NCBI GenBank assembly: GCA_002437735.1
Contig: DJRC01000028.1
Location: 1 to 10,222 of the forward strand
Direction: 5' to 3'
Length of the DNA: 10,222 bases
Source: Oscillospiraceae bacterium UBA6370
GTDB taxonomy: Bacteria; Bacillota; Clostridia; Oscillospirales; Oscillospiraceae
Positions 5,856-10,222 of the stretch are shown here, piece after piece. Made by a program: the position numbers and the translations under genes. The notes under the pieces were generated by a model. That model was not told where the DNA came from. It saw nothing but the letters and a program-made list of their open reading frames with translations, and did no database searches. Numbering within the stretch: position 1 is the first letter of the stretch; the number at the start of each line of letters is the position of its first letter.

Positions 5856-6524
5856 ATGAGGAAATATGTGCCGAGCTACAGCGGAACGCTGCGCAGCCAT
5901 GGGCTGACGCTGCCGCACTGCATCAGTGAGTGCAGCGGCATCCGCATTTTCGGAAAGCGCATCAAGTCGATCGCCTTTTCCACGGACGTTGCCATCATCA
6001 AAAATATCAATGCCGACGCCATCATCGCGGTCTATCCCTTCACGCCGCAGGCGTCGATCTCACAGGCGGTCATCAATGTGGCCGACGTGCCGGTGTTCGT
6101 CGGCGTAGGTGGTGGGTACACCAACGGCAGCCGCAGCGTGCGCCTTGCCATGCAGGCCGAGCATCAAGGTGCCTACGGCGTGGTCGTCAACGCGCCGATG
6201 CCGAACGAGGTCATCGCGGAGATCAAATCCGTGGTGGATATCCCGGTCATCGCGACGGTCGTTTCCGACCGGTCGGACATTAAGGGCCGCATCGAGGCGG
6301 GGACGGATATTTTCAATGTTTCCGGCGCGGCGGAGACCGCGAGCATCGTCCGCCACATCCGCGAGCAGTACCCGCACGCGGCCATCATCGCCACCGGCGG
6401 GCCGACGGAGGAGAGTATTTTAGAGACCATCCGCGCGGGCGCGAACGCCATCACCATCACGCCGCCGACCACCGGCGAGCTGTTCGCGGGCATCATGCAT
6501 GACTACCGCGAGAAGAAGCTGTAA
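5856..6524 (+). CDS. TIM-barrel phosphate-binding-type protein, function unknown
   Basis: 222 aa with an excellent ribosome binding site (GGGAGG, 6-nt spacer). Alternating hydrophobic strands and helices fit a (beta/alpha)8 barrel: AIIAVYPF, VPVFVGVGGG (about 79-87), GVVVNAPMP, IPVIATVVSD, DIFNVSGA, then IIATGGP (177-183) and AITITPP (198-204). The last two Gly-rich strand ends are where HisA/HisF-, ThiG- or NanE-like barrels hold a substrate phosphate. It has no signal peptide and should be cytosolic. Relatives are usually labelled only 'hydrolase', and I cannot name a substrate. H21, C22, C26 and the acidic residues near D44 could be active-site groups but this is not established. It has its own promoter and a strong terminator, so it is probably monocistronic. 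Confidence 0.75.
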   Translation: MRKYVPSYSGTLRSHGLTLPHCISECSGIRIFGKRIKSIAFSTDVAIIKNINADAIIAVYPFTPQASISQAVINVADVPVFVGVGGGYTNGSRSVRLAMQAEHQGAYGVVVNAPMPNEVIAEIKSVVDIPVIATVVSDRSDIKGRIEAGTDIFNVSGAAETASIVRHIREQYPHAAIIATGGPTEESILETIRAGANAITITPPTTGELFAGIMHDYREKKL

Positions 6525-6540
6525 GAGTTTGCATAATGTG

Positions 6541-6576
6541 AAAACACGCTCCCGCCGTCGGCGGGAGCGTGTTTTT
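6541..6576. terminator. Strong bidirectional terminator between convergent genes
   Basis: A perfect 16-bp stem (6541-6556 with 6560-6575, loop GTC) is GC-rich in its core and flanked by A and T runs on either side. It serves the TIM-barrel gene (plus, ends at 6524) and the glycosyltransferase gene (minus, ends at 6589). Confidence 0.92.
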
Positions 6577-6588
6577 GTATAGAGGTGC

Positions 6589-7764
6589 CTATTTCGCCGC
6601 GTGCTCGATGGCGTCGGCGGCCTCGGCCGCGCCGCCGCAGCGGCGGAAGCCGTCGGCGAGCTTCCGCGCGTTTTCGCGGTAAGCGGGATCGGTGAGCGCG
6701 GTCTCGACCGCGCGGCGGATGCCGTCTGCGGAGGGGTCCGTGAGCAGTACGCCCGCGCCGAGCGCGGCGACGCGGTTGGCCACGCCGTGCTGCTCCGGTG
6801 TCTGCGGGTAGAGGACGAGCGGCAGACCGTGCCACAGCCCTTCGCTCGCGCTGTTCATGCCGCAGTGGGTGAGAAAGACGTCGGCGCGGTCCAGCACCGC
6901 CATCTGGTCCACGCTCGCGCGGACGGTGCAGCTTTCCGGAATGGGGCCGAGCGCGGCAAGGTCCACCTGAGAGCCGACCGAGAGCACGAGCTGAAAGCGC
7001 GGATCGCCGCCGAAGGCGGCAAGGCAGGCGCAGTAGAAGGGGAGCGCGTCGTTGTTGACCGTGCCGAGCGAGATGTAGACGAGGGAGCGTCCCGGCAGCT
7101 TTTCAAAGGACGACTGCGCGGGGCGCAGGAGGGGACCGACGAAGTGGTATTTTTCCGAAAAGGTGTCGGCGCAGGGCTGGAGCTCCGGCGAGGTGTAGAC
7201 GATGGTCTCCGTCTCATTGTCGTTGGCGATGAGGTCAAACACGCTCTTGACCGCGTAGCCCGCCGCGCGCAGGCGCTTGAGCTGACGGTTGATTTTCGGC
7301 TGAGCGAGCAGGAATTGCAGGAGGCCCGCGCCGTTCTGCCCGATGACCTTTGCGCTGAAGCGGTTGAAGGCAAAGGTCGTGGTGGAGCTGACAAAGGGGA
7401 TGCCGTGCTTTTTCGCGGCGAGCTTCGCCCAGAACGCCATCGAATCGCCCACGATGACGTCGGGGCGATGGGCGGTCAGCTCACGGCTGAGCCAGCCGTC
7501 GGCGGCGAGCGTGAGGTCGACGATGAGCTTGGTAGAAAAGGCGAGGTCGCTGCCCAGCCGCGCGCCGTCGGCGGCGGTCATGCCCGGCCGCGCGGCCTCG
7601 GCGTCAAAGGGGACAAAGACCGCGCCCGCGGCCTCGACCTTCGCGCGGAAGGCTTCGGTCGTGTAGTAGCGGACGGCGTGCCCGCGCGCGGTCAGCTCAC
7701 GCACGACGGCGAGCGTCGGGTTCGTGTGCCCGTGGGCGGGGATACAGAAAAAGGCGATGTTCAT
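6589..7764 (-). CDS. MGT-family (GT1) UDP-glycosyltransferase
   Basis: 391 aa, the usual size for macrolide-glycosyltransferase-like GT-B enzymes such as Bacillus YjiC. The N-terminal acceptor domain begins MNIAFFCIPAHGHTNPTLAV, with H13 in the position of the family's catalytic base. The C-terminal donor-binding domain has FLTHCGMNSASEGLWHG (from 297; H300, G302, S305, E308) and PQTPEQ (320-325), the UDP-sugar pocket. It should transfer a hexose from a UDP-sugar to a small hydrophobic acceptor (natural product, flavonoid, drug or lipid) in the cytosol. Its ATG overlaps the stop of the preceding AbrB-type gene as ATGA, so the two are co-translated and share the palindrome-containing promoter at 7987-8032. 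Substrate cannot be deduced. Detoxification or self-protection is a reasonable but unproven role. Confidence 0.93.
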   Translation of the reverse strand: MNIAFFCIPAHGHTNPTLAVVRELTARGHAVRYYTTEAFRAKVEAAGAVFVPFDAEAARPGMTAADGARLGSDLAFSTKLIVDLTLAADGWLSRELTAHRPDVIVGDSMAFWAKLAAKKHGIPFVSSTTTFAFNRFSAKVIGQNGAGLLQFLLAQPKINRQLKRLRAAGYAVKSVFDLIANDNETETIVYTSPELQPCADTFSEKYHFVGPLLRPAQSSFEKLPGRSLVYISLGTVNNDALPFYCACLAAFGGDPRFQLVLSVGSQVDLAALGPIPESCTVRASVDQMAVLDRADVFLTHCGMNSASEGLWHGLPLVLYPQTPEQHGVANRVAALGAGVLLTDPSADGIRRAVETALTDPAYRENARKLADGFRRCGGAAEAADAIEHAAK

Positions 7765-7970
7765 TCCGCTTTCCCTCCGAAAATGAGATCAAACAGGCGG
7801 GCGAAGTCGGCCTTGGGCGGGATCGCCATGCCCTGCGCCTCGTCGGCGAGGAAAAGCAGCGTATCGCCGGGCTGAATGTGGAAAAGGTCGCGCGCCTCCT
7901 TGGGAATGACGATCTGACCCTTGGTGCCGACCGTTACGGTCCATGCGTGCCTGCCGTTCGGAGCGTTCAT
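7761..7970 (-). CDS. AbrB/SpoVT-type transcriptional regulator, small
   Basis: 69 aa. The start at 7970 is chosen because AGGTGA (7976-7981) lies 5 nt upstream and the SpoVT-AbrB domain begins at once; the longer open frame further upstream would run through the promoter. The swapped-hairpin DNA-binding domain (about 9-50) has the family pattern VGTKGQIVIPKEARDLFHIQPGD. These proteins bind DNA as dimers or tetramers. It lies first in an operon with the glycosyltransferase (ATGA overlap), and a 25-bp palindrome over the operon's -10 box is its likely site, so it probably represses itself and the enzyme. An antitoxin role, common for this fold, is less likely because the partner is a glycosyltransferase rather than a small toxin. 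Confidence 0.9.
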   Translation of the reverse strand: MNAPNGRHAWTVTVGTKGQIVIPKEARDLFHIQPGDTLLFLADEAQGMAIPPKADFARLFDLIFGGKAE

Positions 7971-7986
7971 ATTATTCACCTCAAAA

Positions 7987-8032
7987 GTATGGTTTGTTAT
8001 ACAAATCATACCACGGAGACGAAAAAAGTCAA
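7987..8032 (-). promoter_or_regulatory. Operon promoter with 25-bp palindromic operator
   Basis: On the minus strand TTGACT (8027-8032), a 16-bp spacer and TATGAT (8005-8010) form a good promoter. The span 7987-8011 is a near-perfect palindrome: arms GTATGGTTTGT and ACAAATCATAC differ from exact symmetry at one position, around a central TAT. It covers the -10 box and start point, where a bound repressor would block RNA polymerase. The AbrB-type product of the first gene is the natural candidate. Confidence 0.7.
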
Positions 8033-8048
8033 GCCCCAAAATGCGGGC

Positions 8049-8077
8049 TTGCCGAACGGCGCCGGATGGGGTAAAAT
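8049..8077 (+). promoter_or_regulatory. Candidate promoter for the DUF1643 gene
   Basis: TTGCCG (8049-8054) and TAAAAT (8072-8077) are 17 bp apart, divergent from the AbrB operon promoter and clear of its palindrome. The -35 is imperfect (4 of 6). Confidence 0.45.
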
Positions 8078-8127
8078 GTCGAAAAACGGTTGCCGCCCCG
8101 CGGGTGCGGCAGAACGGAGGAACGACC

Positions 8128-8742
8128 ATGCCGCACATCCCGAGCGCTCCGACCGTGGAGCTTCCCATCCTGCCCTTTGCCGACGCGATGGCGCGCAGCG
8201 GACAGTCCGGCGGCTACGACGCGGAAAAATGGCTCTATGTGCCGGATTTTTACACGGAGTACCGATATCTTCTCGGCACGCGAGGGAAGAAGCCGCTCGT
8301 GTGCATCGGCATCAATCCCTCGACCGCCGAGCCGGATCGGCTCGACCCCACGCTGCAGTCCGTCGAGCGCGTGGCGAAAAACAACGGCTACGACAGCTTC
8401 CTCATGTTCAATGTCTACGCCCAGCGCGCGACGCGCCCGAACGATATGGAGCGCGTGTGCAACGAGGCGCTCCATCGCGCGAATATGGAGGCGTTCGACT
8501 ACATCCTCTCGCTCTCCGAACGGCCCGCTGTGTGGGCGGCGTGGGGAAACATCATCGAGCAGCGCGCCTACCTCAAGGACTGCCTTTCGGACATGATCAC
8601 CATCGGCGAGCGGCACGGCGCGCAGTGGTACACGGCGGGGCGGCGCTCCGTCAAGGGCCACCCGCACCACCCGCTCTACCTCAAGGCGACCAGCCCGCTG
8701 GACGCGTTCGACATCCGCGCCTACTGTGCCGAACGCCTGTAG
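8128..8742 (+). CDS. DUF1643 family protein
   Basis: 204 aa. The start at 8128 has CGGAGG 7 nt upstream; the longer open frame to 7921 would cross the AbrB gene and both promoters and is rejected. The DUF1643 signature is clear: VCIGINPSTAEPDRLDPT (58-75), then NNGYDSFLMFNVYAQRAT (85-102), a WAAWGN block (136-141), and GHPHHPLY (177-184). Function is not established for the family. The GINPS and HPxxP motifs recall the two active-site motifs of uracil-DNA glycosylase-like proteins (GINPG-type and HPSP-type), so a nucleic-acid role is possible; this is my inference. No signal peptide or TM segment. It is single-gene, divergent from the AbrB operon and closed by a terminator. Confidence 0.9.
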   Translation: MPHIPSAPTVELPILPFADAMARSGQSGGYDAEKWLYVPDFYTEYRYLLGTRGKKPLVCIGINPSTAEPDRLDPTLQSVERVAKNNGYDSFLMFNVYAQRATRPNDMERVCNEALHRANMEAFDYILSLSERPAVWAAWGNIIEQRAYLKDCLSDMITIGERHGAQWYTAGRRSVKGHPHHPLYLKATSPLDAFDIRAYCAERL

Positions 8743-8751
8743 GCGAAAACG

Positions 8752-8787
8752 AAAAAATGTCCGTCCTCTGGGAGAACGGACATTTTT
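8752..8787. terminator. Bidirectional terminator between DUF1643 and XRE genes
   Basis: AAAAATGTCCGT (8753-8764) pairs perfectly with ACGGACATTTTT (8776-8787), with an 11-nt loop. A and T runs at both ends make it functional for the DUF1643 gene (plus, ends at 8742) and the XRE gene (minus, ends at 8806). Confidence 0.9.
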
Positions 8788-8805
8788 CTATGAGCCGCGC
8801 GGCGG

Positions 8806-9792
8806 TCACTTTCTCCTTGCGATGAGCTTTACCACCAGCATGACCGCGCCGAAGAGCACGCCTGCGACCGCCCAGATGAACCAGCTGTATTTCGGCTGTC
8901 CGTTGCCCATGGGGCCGAAGGTGTAGAAGAGGTAAACGGCGGTGACGAGCAGCCAGTAGATGCCGCTGACCGCGCCGATGATGGGGCTCTTGGCTTTGTT
9001 CTCGCGCGTGTAGTCCTCCTCCTCGAGCAGGGCCTGCATGGCGCTGTGGTTCACGCCGCCGAGCACAAAGGCGTAGCAGCCGACGCTCACGATGGCGAGC
9101 AGCAGGCAGACCGCACCGATGTAGAAAAGGTCGGAGGCGGAGACGCACATGGCGGCGAAGAGCGGCACAGCGGCAAGGATGCACAGCACGGTGCCGGTGA
9201 TGTTTAGGCGGGCATAGGTGGGAGCATACGCCTTCTGCCGCTCGCGCACCATGCCGACGACGCCGTACTCCGTTTCAAACGATTCCTTTTCCAGAAATTC
9301 ATAGGGCTTGGCCTTGGCGGCACAGGCGAGAAAGATGGCGACGCCGACGGCGACCATCACGAGCAGCACGCACAGCCCCATGCCCGCGGCGGCGTCCTCA
9401 GAGATGCCGAAGCGCGATACCTCGCTCATAGCGGAGAGCAGGAGCAGGCAGATGGGGGAGAGGATGCAGAGCATCGTGGCAAGCGCGATTTTCGGTGCGG
9501 CGGCGCGGCGCAGGGCAAGGTATTCGGATGCCTCCGCCATCGTCACGCGGCGCAGGGGCGAGTCGCAGCCCTCGGGCGCGGGCTCCTCCTCGGAAAGCTC
9601 GTCCTTGAGCAGGAAGTCGGTCGTCACGCCGAACAGGCGGCTCATCTGCACGACCTTGTCCATATCGGGCACGGACTGCGCGCCCTCCCACTTGCTCACA
9701 GACTGGCGCGTGACGCCGAGCTGCTCCGCCAGTTCCTCCTGCGACCAGCCGGCCTTTTTGCGCAGGGCAGTGATCTTATCAGCCAATATCAT
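8806..9792 (-). CDS. XRE-family HTH regulator fused to a six-TM membrane domain
   Basis: 328 aa from the start at 9792, chosen because GGAGGA lies 8 nt upstream and the HTH domain begins directly; an upstream in-frame ATG at 9870 would overlap the promoter. Residues 2-58 are a Cro/C1-type helix-turn-helix (ITALRKKAGWSQEELAEQLG, then VTRQSVSKWEGAQSVPD and LFGVTTDFLL). After a short acidic linker come hydrophobic segments at about 101-123, 135-158, 198-218, 222-245, 269-292 and 302-323, and a basic end (IARRK). Such membrane-tethered XRE regulators are frequent in Clostridia, and their signals are mostly unknown. Tethering would hold DNA-binding at the membrane, perhaps to sense envelope stress or a ligand. 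The gene is separate from its neighbours by terminators; a link to the MATE transporter gene upstream is possible but not shown. Confidence 0.9.
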   Translation of the reverse strand: MILADKITALRKKAGWSQEELAEQLGVTRQSVSKWEGAQSVPDMDKVVQMSRLFGVTTDFLLKDELSEEEPAPEGCDSPLRRVTMAEASEYLALRRAAAPKIALATMLCILSPICLLLLSAMSEVSRFGISEDAAAGMGLCVLLVMVAVGVAIFLACAAKAKPYEFLEKESFETEYGVVGMVRERQKAYAPTYARLNITGTVLCILAAVPLFAAMCVSASDLFYIGAVCLLLAIVSVGCYAFVLGGVNHSAMQALLEEEDYTRENKAKSPIIGAVSGIYWLLVTAVYLFYTFGPMGNGQPKYSWFIWAVAGVLFGAVMLVVKLIARRK

Positions 9793-9841
9793 AAGGGAAG
9801 TCCTCCGATTCCGGCGCACACAGCGCCTGTTTGATGGGCAG

Positions 9842-9870
9842 AGCATACCGCTTTTCGCGGTTGCGGACAA
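9842..9870 (-). promoter_or_regulatory. Candidate promoter of the XRE regulator gene
   Basis: On the minus strand TTGTCC (9865-9870) and TATGCT (9842-9847) are 17 bp apart, about 50 bp before the ATG. A perfect TTGACA at 9890-9895 also exists but has no -10 at proper spacing. Confidence 0.45.
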
Positions 9871-9904
9871 GAAAGGCAGGCAGGAAATTTGTCAATCGAC
9901 GGTT

Positions 9905-9941
9905 GCGCGCAGGGCCAAAAACGGCTCTGCGCGCGTTTTTT
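9905..9941 (+). terminator. GC-rich hairpin with T-run on the plus strand
   Basis: GCGCGCAGGGCC (9905-9916) pairs with GGCTCTGCGCGC (9923-9934), with one G-T wobble and loop AAAAAC, followed by G and six T (9936-9941). The T-run favours plus-strand termination, although the only adjacent gene end is that of the minus-strand MATE gene, whose stop codon (9941-9943) touches the T-run. It probably still ends the MATE transcript by stem strength, or blocks readthrough in the other direction. Confidence 0.65.
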
Positions 9942-10222
9942 CAGAAATGGAAGCCCTTGGGCATCCATTTGCGGGACTTATAGTAAAGGAGAAAGGCGAT
10001 GCTTGTAAGTGCCCATGAGATCGGGAAGATCACGGCGATCGCCGCGTTGGAGATGTGCGAGAAAGCGTAGCCCCAGAGGTAGATGAGGCGCACAATGCAG
10101 GTAAAGACCATCGTGATGAGCGCGGGAACGACCGCGTCGCCCACGCCGCGCATCACGGACGAGAGTACCTCGACAAGCGTAAAGACCACATAGAACGGAG
10201 CAACGTACAGCGCGACCTGGGC
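9941..10222 (-). CDS. MATE-family multidrug exporter, C-terminal part
   Basis: The last 93 residues are visible; the frame stays open to the window edge at 10222, so the gene starts outside. The segment YVVFTLVEVLSSVMRGVGDA is typical of the MATE (NorM/MepA-like) repeat, where xxRGxGDA marks the loop after a TM helix of the second half. Two or three further TM helices follow (ALITMVFTCIVRLIYLWGYAF, then AVIFPISWALTSIAFLLYY) and a basic tail KSRKWMPKGFHF. These transporters export cationic drugs or lipids in exchange for Na+ or H+. The substrate cannot be inferred from this end. Confidence 0.85.
   Translation of the reverse strand, partial: AQVALYVAPFYVVFTLVEVLSSVMRGVGDAVVPALITMVFTCIVRLIYLWGYAFSHISNAAIAVIFPISWALTSIAFLLYYKSRKWMPKGFHF

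Noticed and set aside
6601..7875. A 424-aa plus-strand open frame opposite the MGT glycosyltransferase
   Set aside because: Low-complexity composition, no family motif, and it crosses the whole MGT gene and part of the AbrB gene, both of which have clear motifs on the minus strand.
7971..8168. N-terminal extension of the AbrB-type protein to 135 aa
   Set aside because: The extension would be encoded across the palindrome, the promoter and the DUF1643 start; the internal start at 7970 has a proper ribosome binding site and begins the domain.
9793..9870. N-terminal extension of the XRE regulator to 354 aa
   Set aside because: The extra 26 residues overlap the promoter and lack a ribosome binding site, while the ATG at 9792 has GGAGGA at good distance.
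1..10222. CRISPR array, insertion sequence ends, or toxin-antitoxin pair
   Set aside because: No regularly spaced long repeats, no transposase and no terminal inverted repeats were found; the AbrB-type gene's partner is a glycosyltransferase, not a toxin.

Overview
The window is mostly GC-rich, densely packed bacterial chromosome. Shine-Dalgarno sites are strong (GGAGG type), intrinsic terminators are common, and the gene types (OmpR-family two-component system, XRE regulator with membrane segments, MGT-family glycosyltransferase behind an AbrB switch, MATE exporter) fit a high-GC member of the Clostridia, probably a gut Oscillospiraceae-like Firmicute. That assignment is inference from style; there is no rRNA or marker gene here.

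Left region (1-1740) is accessory. It holds a short remnant of a plus-strand reading frame, a clearly AT-rich minus-strand gene encoding a 369-aa Cys-rich HNH/treble-clef-like protein, and an intact tRNA-Pro(UGG) with its own terminator. Upstream of that tRNA lie three GTGGTCA repeats with a 12-bp period, then the 5' half of a second tRNA-Pro(UGG) that stops at the anticodon loop and still sits behind a near-consensus promoter. I read this as a tRNA-proline integration hotspot: a host tRNA gene was broken at the anticodon loop and an intact replacement lies about 150 bp downstream on the same strand.

Centre (1840-6524, plus strand): an OmpR/PhoB-type response regulator overlaps a six-TM sensor histidine kinase by 14 bp. 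A membrane GT2 glycosyltransferase follows, then a TIM-barrel protein of unknown function with its own promoter. TTAAG-type direct repeats lie upstream of both the regulator gene and the GT2 gene. The GT2 repeat has the form TTTAAG-N5-TTTAAG, the arrangement known for CiaR-class regulators, so the two-component system may control itself and the glycosyltransferase.

Right region (6541-10222): a bidirectional terminator separates the TIM-barrel gene from a minus-strand operon in which a 69-aa AbrB-type regulator overlaps an MGT-family glycosyltransferase by ATGA. A 25-bp near-perfect palindrome covers the operon's -10 box and suggests autoregulation. Divergent from it is a DUF1643 gene with uracil-DNA-glycosylase-like motifs. 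Then come a minus-strand XRE regulator with six predicted TM segments and, running off the right edge, the C-terminus of a MATE transporter.
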